The notes: a model not told the origin generated them from the sequence alone. Counted from the stretch's first letter, positions 1 through 9,996 are shown. The stretch is 64,000 nucleotides of DNA from Affinundibacterium macrobrachii (GCF_014652415.1 NZ_BMYT01000004.1:24126-88125), one strand, 5' to 3'. Numbers and translations are program-made.

Positions 1-72
1 TTGTGGTTATAGCCGAAAACTGGAAGTAGCCTATACTCAGTTTATGATGAATTTTTTAGTATTAGGAGACAA

Positions 73-648
73 ATGATGAAATCTTCAATGAACGTACGTA
101 AAGCCTTGTGTATTGCACTTGGCGCCATGCTGATTTCTGCACCGACGATCGCCAAACAACCAAGTTGGCTGAGTCTCGATCAAGGTAAGTCGGACCAAAA
201 GCATGGTAAGGGTCATGATAAACATGATAAACATGATAAACATGATAAACATGATAAACATGATAAACATGATAGACAAGAAGACCGTGACGATGATCGA
301 CGTCAAAGTGATAGAGGTGAGCGCCAAGTAGCGAGTCATTATTTTACGTCGCAACAACGAACACTCGTGGTCGATTACTACACCAATGAATTTCGCATTA
401 AAGGCTGTCCACCAGGCTTGGCCAAAAAACAGAATGGATGTTTGCCACCTGGCCAAGCTAAAAAATGGAAACGTGGTGCCGCTTTGCCTAGAGACGTGAT
501 TTATGAAGATGTACCTCAACGCGTTATTTCTGTCATCGGCGCACCACCCTCTGGTCATAAATATGTACGCGTAGCAAATGACATTCTGTTGATTGCGATT
601 GGTACCAGCATGGTGATCGATGCTATTGATGATTTGAATCGTCGCTGA
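73..648 (+). CDS. CigR/RcnB-like secreted protein with tandem DKH repeat
   Basis: A 191-residue protein with an N-terminal signal peptide (hydrophobic residues about 10-27, ending SAPTIA). A very charged, His-rich stretch (about residues 45-80) holds repeated Asp-Lys-His units. The C-terminal half carries GCPPGLAKKxNGCLPPGQAKK-type residues, which are typical of the anti-virulence regulator CigR / RcnB-like family, then a region ending in a hydrophobic stretch (about 170-182). AGGAG at 64-68 supports the ATG at 73; a second ATG follows directly. RcnB-like proteins are periplasmic and some are tied to metal homeostasis. A metal role here is inference from the His content and the zinc locus nearby. 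The exact function is unknown. Confidence 0.75.
   Translation: MMKSSMNVRKALCIALGAMLISAPTIAKQPSWLSLDQGKSDQKHGKGHDKHDKHDKHDKHDKHDKHDRQEDRDDDRRQSDRGERQVASHYFTSQQRTLVVDYYTNEFRIKGCPPGLAKKQNGCLPPGQAKKWKRGAALPRDVIYEDVPQRVISVIGAPPSGHKYVRVANDILLIAIGTSMVIDAIDDLNRR
214..276 (+). repeat. 9-nt tandem repeat in coding sequence
   Basis: Six perfect copies of CATGATAAA and one imperfect copy run head to tail, in frame, and encode His-Asp-Lys units. Copy-number change by slippage would lengthen or shorten the protein by three residues without a frameshift. Confidence 0.9.
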
Positions 649-737
649 GTTGACTCTGAGCTGACTATGAGTTGATTCTGCAAGGAGTCTGCTGAATGAA
701 CGCTGCATACTGTTCATCGCAGCGCAGCCAGTAGTAT

Positions 738-764
738 CGACGCATCGTCAATTGCGATGCGTCG
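738..764 (+). terminator. Hairpin after the CigR-like gene
   Basis: Arms CGACGCATCG (738-747) and CGATGCGTCG (755-764) form a 10-bp perfect stem with a 7-nt loop, followed by a short T-containing tail (TTTCATCTTT). It lies between convergent genes and probably ends the rightward transcript. The T-tract is weak, so termination efficiency is uncertain. Confidence 0.55.
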
Positions 765-780
765 TTTCATCTTTGCTATT

Positions 781-1938
781 TCACAAATAACGTATCCAAG
801 CTTGTTTGCTTTGACGTTTATATCGCGCAAATTGTCGGCAAGGGTAGTACAGCACAGGCACTAGCAAAGCTGCATAAAACCAGACTTGCCAGACATGTTC
901 TACACCAAATCGCGCACCATGATTGGCACCGAATACTTTTACTAAGATTGTTTGCAAAATCAATAGCAAGTACAAATGCACGATGTAGTAGAACATCGGT
1001 GCAGCGCCAATATCTGCCCAAAATTCTGTAAAGCGAGATTGACGCCGTTCTAACCAAGCAAGGCAAATCAAGCCAGAGCCAATCGTGAGTAAGCTAAATA
1101 GCAAAGACGGTGGGTATTTTTGGAAATTTAAATATGACATCACAGTCATGACTATATCTTGATGCTGTTGCCAAGCTTGATTTTCTCCATAGATATTGAA
1201 GCTACGTAGTAGCAATAAGATCGCAAGTGCGCCACATCCAATCGTCAACAGATAGGTTTGCCGTTGTTTGCTTTGGATCTTCTGCTGATATAGCGGCCCA
1301 CAACAATAGCCAATTAGTATGATGCCTATCCAAGGTAGTAGCGGGTAACTAATTTTAATCATATTAAATGGCTCAAGTAAAAAGCCACGTTGAAACATCA
1401 CTGTCCAAATGGTGTAAGCAGGATGCTCTGGACTTAGTTTGATATCGCTAGTGCTATTGTGTCCAGCGACGATCAATAAGCCAATGCTAAATAGTACGGG
1501 CAGTGGCAATTTGTGTAGCAAACCTAAGCTGATCATCGCTAAGCCTATCACCCAAATCACTTGCAGATACCAGATGTTTGGCGGGAAGTGACCCGACCAG
1601 GCAAAGTTGATGATGGTGAATTCTAATAAGATGAGAAACGCACCACGCTTTACTAAGAAGCCAGTGGCATCACGCTGCCCACCATTTAAATGTGCTGGAT
1701 GGGCGTATAGCCACGCAGATAGTCCAGCTAGAAAAACAAAAATCGGCGCGCAAAAATGTGCACTAAAACGGGTAAAGAAAAGCGCAGGATCGGTTTGCTC
1801 AACCAGCATTGGGTCGGCGACTTGTTTGTGTAAATAGATCGTTTCTCGTACATGATCAACGAGCATCAGCAACATGATCATTCCGCGTAGGCTATCGATT
1901 GCGCTAATTCTATTGCGTAAGTTGTTGTCGGTAGTCAT
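781..1938 (-). CDS. Polytopic membrane protein, DUF1624/heparan-alpha-glucosaminide acetyltransferase-like
   Basis: A 385-residue membrane protein with about ten hydrophobic segments. The N-terminus (RISAIDSLRGMIMLLMLVDH, residues 10-29) matches the start of the DUF1624/HGSNAT-like acyltransferase fold, in which the R-G and D-H residues are conserved. The family moves acetyl or acyl groups across the membrane onto sugars; the substrate here is unknown. The gene is alone on its strand, downstream of the zinc-locus TonB receptor and separated from it by about 175 bp. The ATG at 1938 is the natural start, with no strong ribosome binding site. The family call is firm; the function is not. Confidence 0.7.
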   Translation of the reverse strand: MTTDNNLRNRISAIDSLRGMIMLLMLVDHVRETIYLHKQVADPMLVEQTDPALFFTRFSAHFCAPIFVFLAGLSAWLYAHPAHLNGGQRDATGFLVKRGAFLILLEFTIINFAWSGHFPPNIWYLQVIWVIGLAMISLGLLHKLPLPVLFSIGLLIVAGHNSTSDIKLSPEHPAYTIWTVMFQRGFLLEPFNMIKISYPLLPWIGIILIGYCCGPLYQQKIQSKQRQTYLLTIGCGALAILLLLRSFNIYGENQAWQQHQDIVMTVMSYLNFQKYPPSLLFSLLTIGSGLICLAWLERRQSRFTEFWADIGAAPMFYYIVHLYLLLILQTILVKVFGANHGARFGVEHVWQVWFYAALLVPVLYYPCRQFARYKRQSKQAWIRYL

Positions 1939-1991
1939 AGTATTTTTTTGATTGGGATGAAGATTGAGTGTGATTCAACCGTAAATCTAAC

Positions 1992-2082
1992 TTTGAAGCT
2001 AACTTCAAATTCAGCTCAAATCCTTCCTAAAATAGTGAATCCTAAAATCACAATTCGGACGAAATAAGTCCCGGCCGAATTG
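1992..2082. other. Two inverted repeats after the TonB receptor
   Basis: The gap holds TTTGAAG-CTAA-CTTCAAA (1992-2009) and CAATTCGG (2051-2058) paired with CCGAATTG (2075-2082). Either could end the leftward transcript or act as an operator for the next gene. Neither is followed by a clear T-tract, so no function is assigned. Confidence 0.35.
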
Positions 2083-2113
2083 CATTACTCATTTATTGAT
2101 CGATGCCAGTAAA

Positions 2114-4287
2114 TTAGAGCGATACACGCAAGTTCACACGCACTTGTCGTTCACTGCCAGGTTGCACCCATAATTGGCTATAAGCACTGGCATAATATTG
2201 GCGGTTGAATAGATTATTCACTTGAAGATTTAATTGCATCTGACGATTGATGCGGTAGTCGGCCAATAGCTTGACGGTCGTATAAGCTGGCAGCATAAAT
2301 TGACTACTGATAGCAACGTCGCCGTATCGTTCTCCGATGTACTGCATGCCGATTCCCAATCCACTGGCATTACCTGCTAGCTGACAGTTCTGCTTGAGTA
2401 CCAGATTGCCACTGTGACGTGGCACATTAGGAAAACGGCTGCCTGTCAAAATCAAGTTGTCTCCGCGACTGACCTTGGCGTCGGTATAAGCATAAGCAGC
2501 GGCTAGTTTGAGGTTTTTATTGAGTTCGCCTTCGAGGTCAAATTCCAATCCTTTGCTATTGAGTTCTCCAGCAGTGACCGAAAAGTCGGTGTTAACGGGA
2601 TTGGTCGTTAGAACATTCTTTTTGTCGATATTAAAAACTGCAATCGTACTAGAGAGATTTTTTTGCGCGTTTTCCCACTTCATACCTAACTCGTAGGAAT
2701 GGCTCTGTTCAGCTTGGAAGGCAGTGTTGTCAATGCTGACACCACTGTTGGGGCGGAATCCTTTAGATGCAGATAAATAGAATGCAAGATGCGGAGCTGA
2801 TTGGTAGACCACGCCAATACGCGGACTATGCGATTGCAAGGATTGTTGATTTACGACTGCGGAGCGACGATTTTCTACGCTTTGTTGGTAGCGATCTATG
2901 CGCATACCTATCAATGTTTTCCATTGCGCATTCCAATCAATTTGATCTTGAAAGTAGAGCGCATTGGCTTCTTGATTTTCTTTGGTGTTGATAGAAAGCG
3001 CCAGTGGATCTGCTTGTTTTCCATATACAGGTCGAAAATATTAATGCTATACGGATTGCTATTGGAAGGATTGCGTCGCAGTTGTACACGCTCGTCGGCA
3101 AATTGCACGTGCTCGATACCAAAAAGGCTTTGGTGTTGAATGCCTGCGAAAGTATGTTTGCCAGCCAACTCAATTCTAGCGCTACGATCGGAAGCAGAAA
3201 AATCGCGATAACGTCGTTGACGACGCAAAGTCTCATTATCCGCGAGCAGGGTACTAGCTTCTGTCGAGTAACCTTGAATTTCGCTGTCGCGATAAGATAA
3301 GCCAGACTGCAATACCCAATGTGAATTCAAATCGTGTTGAAAAAATACTTGATGTCCCAGCGATTTGACTTGCATGCGACCATCGCCTGGCTCACCAAAA
3401 AAACGTGAATCAGGTAAGGCTCCAAGTTGACCTCTGATCGCAACTACACCGCGATCAAATGGCGATTTTTGTTCATTTGCTTCGATTTCATAAGACAGCG
3501 TGGTGTGATCATTGATACGCCAAAGCATAGACGGCGCGACAAAGAATTTGTCACTGTTGTGATAATCGTGGCTGCTATTACTCGATTCGCGCGCGAGATT
3601 GAGTCGATACGCGAATTGTTGATTGAGAGGGCCAGTTAAATCGACTGCGAGACGTTTTTCTTGAAAACTACCTAGCTGAAAGTCCATTTGAAACGCATTA
3701 TCGAAACGTGGTTTCTTCGTCAAAATATTAATCGTGCCACCAGGTTCTCCACGTCCATATAAAGCAGAGGCAGGACCTTTTAACACTTCAATGGCGTAGG
3801 TATTGGCATTGTCACGCACGCCGTTATAGCCACGACTAGAGTTGACACCATTAACCATATAGTCAGAGCCGAAATTGGGATCGCCAGTAAAACCGCGCAT
3901 TGCATAGCTATCCCATAAACCACCAAGATTGCTTTGACGTTGTATACCACTACTCAAATCTAATGCATCGCGTAGCGTGGTCGCACCGGTATCGTGTAAT
4001 AGTTCGGCACTGAGTACGCGGACACTAATCGGTAGTGCGATCAATAAACTATCCGTCTTGGTGGCACCTGCAACAGATAATTGTCGATATTGTTTGTGGC
4101 CTTGAATGTGAACTTGCTGCGGCTCAATCTCGTTAATTTTTTCGGACGACGCCTTATGCGCTGTTGTGCTTATTGCTTCGTCGCTTGGAAGCTTTGCCGG
4201 ACTATCGGATGTCATCTGCGCGCTAGATAGCTGTGGATAGAGACTAGCGAGTAATAAAGCGAAAGCGGTATTGGTAGATGATTTCAT
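2114..4287 (-). pseudogene. TonB-dependent siderophore-type receptor, frameshifted
   Basis: Plug-domain features are present in the first 458-codon frame: a signal peptide, then VRVLSAELL, a DALDLSSGIQ-like segment and the EVLKGPASALYGRGEPGGTINILTKKP signature region (around residues 165-195). The beta-barrel continues in a different frame from about 3030 to 2114, ending in NLRVSL. Around 3030 the first frame reads NIFDLYMENKQ. The other frame, read through the same DNA, gives PVYGKQADPL, so NIFD-PVYGKQADPL is clearly the original join. One missing base in a G run at 3030-3031 (plus strand) explains it: adding one base gives 724 codons with no stop. It is the last gene of the leftward zinc operon. 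It may be a true pseudogene, a phase-variable gene or a sequencing error. Confidence 0.85.
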
Positions 4288-4344
4288 ATTGGGTAATGTA
4301 GGAATTAAAAGTTGCGAGTAATAGCGGTAAAAAAGGTTTAAGAC

Positions 4345-5049
4345 TTAGCGTCGATTTGTTTCTTTATAAGGTGTGACTTTGACCGCATTGAGCCGATAGC
4401 CCGCGGTGCCAAGTTCGGTTTGGCTGCGAACACTTTCAAGCTGACCAGAAACCCATACGGCATCCATGGTCTTGATCGTTTGCGCCTGTGCTAATTGAAC
4501 TTCGATAATTTGGTTAGCTGGGGGCGGGGGTGTATGTAGACATCCACCGAAATAGGGGACTAGCAGAAAAGCACCGACCTTACCGTTCTCAATATCGAGT
4601 GGAACAACGAAGCCCGGAATTCGTATTTGCTGTTGATTGAGCAAAGGATTGGTTGGGGCGTTGTCCCACGCTTTTCTGAGCTTTTGAAGCGCAGAAATTG
4701 CACGTGGATCTGCATCGTTAAAATTGCCAAGATCCATGTTTTTAAAATCAGCACTAGGGTCCCAATCAGTGGGAATGAGTTCTTCCCAGGAGATGGTCTT
4801 AAAACTATTGATCTTGCTTGTTGTCTCCTGTGTCGCCAGCTTGGCTTGATTATTCGGTTTGAGTCGATCACCAACTTGGTAAGCTTTGTTACTGTCATTA
4901 TTCGCACCTGGTTTTGGCGTGCTGGTTTTTTTTAAGCTGTCGATCTCTTTGTTCTGCGCCATGCTTAGTTCAGAAAGCGCGAGATTGCAAGCGATGACAG
5001 CAAGGGTAGCGATGGCGGTGAAGCCTATGAGCTTTAAAGATATTTTCAT
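4345..5049 (-). CDS. DUF3299 lipoprotein-like/periplasmic protein of a zinc ABC locus
   Basis: A 234-residue protein with an N-terminal hydrophobic segment (residues 7-25). The C-terminal half matches DUF3299: WEELIP, RIPGFVVPLD, and the hallmark YFGGCLHTPPPPANQ around residues 166-180. Its single Cys and His in that motif could bind metal (inference). It lies 58 bp upstream of the receptor and 30 bp after the FtsX-like permease gene. DUF3299 genes are known next to DUF2796 plus MacB-type ABC genes, as in the Zrg zinc uptake system of Vibrio cholerae, so it is probably an accessory part of that transporter. The exact role is unknown. Confidence 0.75.
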   Translation of the reverse strand: MKISLKLIGFTAIATLAVIACNLALSELSMAQNKEIDSLKKTSTPKPGANNDSNKAYQVGDRLKPNNQAKLATQETTSKINSFKTISWEELIPTDWDPSADFKNMDLGNFNDADPRAISALQKLRKAWDNAPTNPLLNQQQIRIPGFVVPLDIENGKVGAFLLVPYFGGCLHTPPPPANQIIEVQLAQAQTIKTMDAVWVSGQLESVRSQTELGTAGYRLNAVKVTPYKETNRR

Positions 5050-5079
5050 TTTTTTCTAGTGAAAGTTGGTGTGAATTTG

Positions 5080-6378
5080 CTATAGCCTATTCGACAGACC
5101 ATCATTGAGCGTATATCGATAGGCGCGCCAAGCTGGAATCATTCCCGCGAGTAAACCAGCACCGAGGAGTAGGGCGAGTGAGCCTATTTCACTACTACGA
5201 ATCAAACTAAGTCGTAGCGAGATACCGAAATGGTTTTGTAAATGCGCACTACCGAGTAGGCTTAACAAATCCACCAAGAGCACGCCAAAGGCAATTCCTA
5301 ATAGACTTAGCATTGCGCTTTCTACTAACAATAAGGTGGCAATATGGACGGGACTTGCGCCGACGGCGCGCAATATCGCTAATTCTCGTCGACGTTCGTT
5401 TAAGCTGGCAGAGATCACTGCGATCAAACTGCAAAAGCTGATTAAGCCGACGAGTGCTGCAATACCAAGAAGAAGCTGCTCTACTTGACTTAACATTTGC
5501 CATAGCTCATCAAGCGCAACACCTGGAATCACCGCTAGTAAGGCTTCTTCGCCAAAATTATTGACCGAGCGTTGAACGCGAAAAACAGCACTACGTTTTT
5601 TTAAGCCAATCAGTGCCGCCGTGATTTGTTGCGGTTCTAGATCGAACTTACGCACATGCTCGGCCGCAATCGAAAATTGTGGAATGGGCGCACCTGCTTG
5701 CCAATCTAGATGCAGTGCTTCAATGGCTTGTAGGTTGACGTGTACGGTGCGATCAACCGGGGTACCGGTTCGCTCTAAGATGCCGATCACTCGAAAAGCT
5801 TTGTCGGCATGTTCCAGTGCTTGTTGCGCATCCATACCATGACTTAAAGTGATCTCATCATTGATTTGATAGTTGAGTTGGTTCGCAATCTCTGCACCGA
5901 TAACTGCGCCAAAAACATGATCCGCACCGTCTTGAAAGAAGCTACCTGCACGCAAGCGCAGCTTTTGTTGTTGACCATAACGTAGATGCTCAAAGTACGC
6001 TGCGCTAGTGCCAAGGACAGGAAATCCGCGATGTGAATCTCCTAAAGAAATTGGCACTGTCCATGCAATTGCAGGATGGCGCGCAATCGATTGATAACTT
6101 TCCCAACGTATGTTGTTACTTGCATCGCCAATGCGAAACACCGAGTACAGCATCAATTGAATTGGGCTGGTTCTAGCACCGATGATTAAATCTGTACCAG
6201 CAATTGATTGTGAGAAGCTAGTGCGTGCATCTTGTCGAACCCGCTCGACAGTCAGTAATAGGGTGCAAGAGATTGCAATAACAAACACGACTAGACTCAA
6301 TGTGTAACGACGGTTCAATGCACTCTGCAAGGCTATCTTTACTAGAATGCGCCAGCTGTATCCAAGAGGGGATTTCAT
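5080..6378 (-). CDS. FtsX/MacB-like ABC transporter permease
   Basis: A 432-residue protein. One N-terminal membrane helix (about residues 20-40) is followed by a large periplasmic MacB-type domain, then three C-terminal helices with the ALVGLISFCSLIAVISASLNERRRELAILRAVGAS-type FtsX signature, where the ERRRELAILRAVG residues are diagnostic. The ATG at 6378 overlaps the TGA of the ATPase gene (ATGA), so I prefer it to the ATG at 6393; translation is likely coupled. It pairs with the ATPase upstream and sits between DUF2796 and DUF3299, pointing to a Zrg-type zinc system rather than macrolide efflux or lipoprotein release. Confidence 0.85.
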   Translation of the reverse strand: MKSPLGYSWRILVKIALQSALNRRYTLSLVVFVIAISCTLLLTVERVRQDARTSFSQSIAGTDLIIGARTSPIQLMLYSVFRIGDASNNIRWESYQSIARHPAIAWTVPISLGDSHRGFPVLGTSAAYFEHLRYGQQQKLRLRAGSFFQDGADHVFGAVIGAEIANQLNYQINDEITLSHGMDAQQALEHADKAFRVIGILERTGTPVDRTVHVNLQAIEALHLDWQAGAPIPQFSIAAEHVRKFDLEPQQITAALIGLKKRSAVFRVQRSVNNFGEEALLAVIPGVALDELWQMLSQVEQLLLGIAALVGLISFCSLIAVISASLNERRRELAILRAVGASPVHIATLLLVESAMLSLLGIAFGVLLVDLLSLLGSAHLQNHFGISLRLSLIRSSEIGSLALLLGAGLLAGMIPAWRAYRYTLNDGLSNRL

Positions 6379-7214
6379 ACTTTGGTTTGCCATTCGAGGA
6401 AATTCACTTGACGATCAAAGAAACTGGTGAGACGCAGATCATGGCTAACAAATATCAAGCCAGCTGACGAGGAGTGGCATTGCGTGATTAAACATTCCAT
6501 AAAATCCCGCTGATGTGCTTCATCCAGAGCGGAAGTCGGTTCGTCTGCGATGATCAATTGTGGGTTGCCAATTAAGGCACGTGCAGCGGCAACACGTTGT
6601 TGCTGACCGATACTTAAATTGCCTGCGGGCTTATTCCAATGCGATGGTGCAATGCCTAATTGTTCCAACAAATGCTTAGCTGCTTCAGTCGCAATCGCAG
6701 CGCTTATTTGGTTGCTACCTGTGGTCGCACATGCCGCCTGTAATCGTCGGGGAGAGAACTGACACGGCAGCATGACATTGCTGATCAAGTCAAGATAAGG
6801 AATAAGATTAAATTGCTGAAAGATGATGCCCAAATGATCAACGCGGAATTGATCACGCTGTGCCTTTTTCAAGGTATTAATGTTTTGGCCTAAGAGATGA
6901 ATACTGCCACTATTTGGTTCCAGAATACCAGCGCATAAACTCAGCAAAGTGCTCTTGCCACATCCACTCGGGCCGTGAATAAAAACGCGTTCATCTCGTG
7001 AGAGTGTGAATGTAGAGATCTGTACCTGCGCCGCCTCTGTTTGCGAATCTGTTGACTTCCATTTGAACTGCATATCACTTATTTGCAGTAAAGGCTCAGT
7101 CTTCTCGCTTAGATGATGTGGGCAGCTTGGCACGAGATCTGCGCCCGCATCTTGCACTAGGCTTGATTCAGCCATGTTTGGGTTCTGCATTTGTATGCTA
7201 GTTGGAGATTTCAT
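6375..7214 (-). CDS. ABC transporter ATP-binding protein, MacB/LolD type
   Basis: A 279-residue ATPase. Walker A is GPSGCGKST, the Q-loop is in GIIFQQFNL, the signature is LSIGQQQRVAAARAL, Walker B plus D-loop is LIIADEPTSALD, and the H-switch is in VSHD. About 45 unusual extra residues precede the ATPase core, and an insertion of about 20 residues (CATTGSNQISA) follows the Q-loop. ATG 7214 is chosen; TTG 7226 and GTG 7223 lie just upstream in frame. The preceding gene ends 16 bp before it. It is the only ABC ATPase in the zinc locus and by overlap belongs to the FtsX-like permease. Confidence 0.85.
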   Translation of the reverse strand: MKSPTSIQMQNPNMAESSLVQDAGADLVPSCPHHLSEKTEPLLQISDMQFKWKSTDSQTEAAQVQISTFTLSRDERVFIHGPSGCGKSTLLSLCAGILEPNSGSIHLLGQNINTLKKAQRDQFRVDHLGIIFQQFNLIPYLDLISNVMLPCQFSPRRLQAACATTGSNQISAAIATEAAKHLLEQLGIAPSHWNKPAGNLSIGQQQRVAAARALIGNPQLIIADEPTSALDEAHQRDFMECLITQCHSSSAGLIFVSHDLRLTSFFDRQVNFLEWQTKV

Positions 7215-7229
7215 CAATAGCACCAAAAC

Positions 7230-7832
7230 TTACCAAACAAAACTTGCGTCATCGTGGTGTAGTGTTTTGGCGTGTTGAACACTTGTTTGTGCAGTTGCTT
7301 GTGTCGTTGCTTGCGCTATTGCTGCAACAACTTCCAACTTCAATCGCTTAATGCCTTTGTATTGGTGCAGTACCAATGCCGTTACGCTGCGAAGCTGTTG
7401 TGGATTTTTGCAATGCAAATCTACTTCAAAGCGCAAGTCGCCATGTTTTTTTTGCTCATCACTCTTCTGTTTTCCGGTGAGTGCAGGCGCATCAATTTCT
7501 AATTGCTTGATTTGGCATTCCGCAGTGTCGCTTAATTTAAACCACGCTAATGGATTGTTTAATTGATGCAAAAGTTGTTTAACTTTTTCTTGCTCTGCAT
7601 CGTCTTTCGGCGCGCGCTCAAAGCCAAGAAAATTGTCGAGGGGACTAGAAAAACTCATGCTCACTTGCGTTTGATCGATCGCCAACTGTAATTGCGCTTG
7701 CCCATGGACATGCGCATGTAATGGCGTTTTCTGCTGTGCAATGACAGGTACTGGTGCAAGACAATGGAAGGCAAAGAATAAGCCAATCACCACACTTCTA
7801 TATTTGCGAGAGATAAAGTTAAAATCAATCAT
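7230..7832 (-). CDS. DUF2796 periplasmic protein (ZrgA-like)
   Basis: A 200-residue secreted protein with a signal peptide (residues 10-32). After cleavage comes HAHVHGQAQLQLAI, the DUF2796 hallmark and a probable zinc-binding HxHxHG cluster. Further residues fit the family (MSFSSPLDNFLGFERAP, about residues 58-74). The C-terminus has more His (HAKTLHHDD). The V. cholerae relative ZrgA is the metal-binding part of a zinc uptake ABC system, and the ATPase, FtsX-like permease and DUF3299 genes follow here in the same direction. The start ATG at 7832 has an AAGAGA-like ribosome binding site. Confidence 0.8.
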   Translation of the reverse strand: MIDFNFISRKYRSVVIGLFFAFHCLAPVPVIAQQKTPLHAHVHGQAQLQLAIDQTQVSMSFSSPLDNFLGFERAPKDDAEQEKVKQLLHQLNNPLAWFKLSDTAECQIKQLEIDAPALTGKQKSDEQKKHGDLRFEVDLHCKNPQQLRSVTALVLHQYKGIKRLKLEVVAAIAQATTQATAQTSVQHAKTLHHDDASFVW

Positions 7833-7897
7833 TGTGTCTCTTGTTTCTTAAATCAGTATTACGATCTAACTATGTGTTTAAGCGATTGCTTGTTGTC

Positions 7898-8302
7898 CTA
7901 ATCCTGCCAATCAAATTCACGATGAAAACTGGAACTGACGATGGTGGAGTTGCCGTTGTTTTGCGATGTGCTGTGTGAAATTTCGTGCGATGTATCGACG
8001 ATGAGCAATAAACAGTTTTGATCTTCGTTCAAGAGAATTTCTTTGACTGGATATCGACCTAGCGGTCTCGGATAGCGACGCCAAATACCGCGACGATGGT
8101 TGATAAAATAGTGAGCCAATCCAGTTTGAATCGTGCGTTCATATGCGCGTCTATCCATCCACTCAAATTGCAGGACCCGTTTGCTAATTAGTTCTTGTGT
8201 GACACATGGAATCAATCCTTTCTCATCAAAAATTGGTGAGAGTGATTGACCCAAGGCACTTGTAGCGTTGGCGCTAGGCTCGGCCAGTTCAAGCATGTTC
8301 AT
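7898..8302 (-). CDS. Unknown protein translationally coupled to the CobW GTPase gene
   Basis: I do not recognise the family. The frame is 134 residues from ATG 8302 (ATG 8296 is equally possible). Both starts lie inside the 3' end of the zigA-like gene, so the product is probably made by coupled translation. A longer upstream frame is only the shadow of that gene. It is rich in Arg and aromatic residues in the middle ([17 protein letters not shown], about residues 77-93) and has no signal peptide or membrane segment. Placement between a zinc chaperone GTPase and DUF2796 suggests a role in zinc starvation, by position only. Confidence 0.6.
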   Translation of the reverse strand: MNMLELAEPSANATSALGQSLSPIFDEKGLIPCVTQELISKRVLQFEWMDRRAYERTIQTGLAHYFINHRRGIWRRYPRPLGRYPVKEILLNEDQNCLLLIVDTSHEISHSTSQNNGNSTIVSSSFHREFDWQD

Positions 8303-9533
8303 CCTCGACTTCTGATTCGATTTCTGCTTCATCGTCATCATCGATCCACGCGGGAAATGGATCCTTAAAATTTTTCCACATAGCTTCACCCATTTGCATT
8401 TCTGCATCGGTGAGTAAGCATTGGTCTAATTCTGAGGACAGCGCTTCTTGATCTATTTGGATACCGATAAAGACCAATTCTTGGCGTCGATCGCCATATG
8501 GCGCAATCGACTTATTTAGAATGCGATCAAGATATTCTTGATCTTGTGGCCATTCGGAACGCTCAACTGCTGACCACCATAAGCCCGCCGCATGATGACG
8601 ACAAATGCTGCCAGCCTGCGACCATTCTCCTGCCAATTCCATCCGTGTCGCGAGCCAAAAATAACCTTTAGAACGAATGACCCCGGGCATGCCTTGGTGA
8701 ATTTTTTGCCAAAATCGTTGTGGATGAAATGGACGCCGTGCACGATAGGCAAAACTGCGAATACCGTATTCTTCTGTCTCTGGTACATGCTCACCACGCA
8801 TTTCTTTTAGCCAACCAGGAGCGGCGGATGCTTGTTCAAAATTAAATCGTTTGGTGTTTAAGACGCGATCTAAATCAACTCTTGAGAAACTTGCGGGAAC
8901 GATATCTGCACGTGGATTCAAACTATGCAGAATGGCATGTAGTTCTTCGAATTCGGTTTGGCTAACGAGGTCGGCTTTATTGAGCACGATCACATCACAA
9001 AATTCGATTTGTTCAATTAACAGATCAACGACATTGCGTTCATCTTCTTCACCCATTGATTCACCGCGTTCTTGCAGCGAATCAGTCGATTTGTAATCGC
9101 GTAAAAAGTTAAACGCATCGACAACCGTCACCATTGTGTCGAGACGGGCGATGTCGGAAAGACTACGTCCTTTTTCATCGCGGAAAGTAAAGGTTTCTGC
9201 CACCGGCATCGGTTCTGAGATACCTGTTGATTCGATCAAAAGGTAATCAAAACGATCTTCCTGCGCTAAGCGATGAATCTCGATTAAAAGGTCTTCTCGC
9301 AAAGTGCAGCAGATGCAGCCATTGCTCATTTCAACGAGTTTTTCTTCTGCACGCGATAACTGAGCGCCACCTTCACGTACCAAGTCCGCGTCGATATTCA
9401 CTTCTGACATGTCGTTGACAATCACAGCTACGCGGCGGCCTTCACGATTGTTCAAAATGTGATTCAGCAAAGTTGTTTTGCCAGCCCCTAGGAAGCCGGA
9501 TAAAACCGTAACAGGAAGTAGGGTAGATGTCAT
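8289..9533 (-). CDS. zigA: CobW/COG0523-family GTPase, ZigA-type zinc metallochaperone
   Basis: A 414-residue protein. Walker [10 protein letters not shown] is at residues 13-21, the metal-binding CICC motif at 73-76, the ESTGISEP switch around 100, the NKAD guanine motif follows, and a CobW C-terminal domain (residues about 265-385) ends in a very acidic tail ([17 protein letters not shown]). ZigA-type proteins are GTP-dependent zinc chaperones made under zinc limitation. The start ATG 9533 has GAGG six bases upstream; an in-frame TTG at 9545 is less likely. It is the second gene of the leftward operon behind the candidate Zur operators. It shares a 14-bp overlap with the next gene. Confidence 0.85.
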   Translation of the reverse strand: MTSTLLPVTVLSGFLGAGKTTLLNHILNNREGRRVAVIVNDMSEVNIDADLVREGGAQLSRAEEKLVEMSNGCICCTLREDLLIEIHRLAQEDRFDYLLIESTGISEPMPVAETFTFRDEKGRSLSDIARLDTMVTVVDAFNFLRDYKSTDSLQERGESMGEEDERNVVDLLIEQIEFCDVIVLNKADLVSQTEFEELHAILHSLNPRADIVPASFSRVDLDRVLNTKRFNFEQASAAPGWLKEMRGEHVPETEEYGIRSFAYRARRPFHPQRFWQKIHQGMPGVIRSKGYFWLATRMELAGEWSQAGSICRHHAAGLWWSAVERSEWPQDQEYLDRILNKSIAPYGDRRQELVFIGIQIDQEALSSELDQCLLTDAEMQMGEAMWKNFKDPFPAWIDDDDEAEIESEVEDEHA

Positions 9534-9594
9534 GTGTAGCCTCAATTTTGAGATAAAACGAAGTTGATGTGTAGCAGTGTTATTCCTGAAAAAG

Positions 9595-9996
9595 TCATCG
9601 GCTCAGCGAGGCGCCAGACATCGCACAGGCTCTGCAATATCCACGATTTTTGATGTGCGCAATGATCAAATTAAGGCCTCCAATACTGGCCAAAATAAGT
9701 TCAGCTAATTCGCCATAGCGCGGGCCAACCCAAAACACCGACAACACGAAGCAAATGAAGCCAGTCAAGCCGAACAGTAGAACCACCGCTTGTCGATGTT
9801 GGGTAAAGCCTGGTAGCAAGGAGAAAACGATAGGCAAGGCAACCACCGCGATCATCCAAAAGTGGAAGTCATCGTGATGAGGAATTTGCGTGAGGAAGGG
9901 AATCAGCAACGCGATCGGAGTTAAGGCGCAGTGCAGTAAGCATAGTGCAGACGCCATTACACCAAAATAGTCGCCAAGTTTAATGAGGAGTTTCAA
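9595..9996 (-). CDS. MerC-domain membrane protein
   Basis: A 133-residue protein with four membrane helices. It has the MerC-type first helix with two cysteines ([14 protein letters not shown], residues 18-31) and a C-terminal CxxC ([10 protein letters not shown]). MerC relatives move metal across the inner membrane. In zinc loci, small MerC-domain proteins are found next to COG0523 GTPases, so zinc rather than mercury is likely. The start is a TTG at 9996, supported by AAGGAA six bases upstream; no ATG fits without losing the first helix. It is first in the leftward operon, about 100 bp from the nearest operator. Confidence 0.75.
   Translation of the reverse strand: MKLLIKLGDYFGVMASALCLLHCALTPIALLIPFLTQIPHHDDFHFWMIAVVALPIVFSLLPGFTQHRQAVVLLFGLTGFICFVLSVFWVGPRYGELAELILASIGGLNLIIAHIKNRGYCRACAMSGASLSR

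Noticed and set aside
214..276. CRISPR-like repeat array
   Set aside because: Units are 9 nt with no spacers and encode protein in frame.
85..717. Long frame opposite the CigR-like gene with repeated Phe-Ile-Met
   Set aside because: It is the antisense reading of the DKH repeat, with no ribosome binding site and no family likeness.
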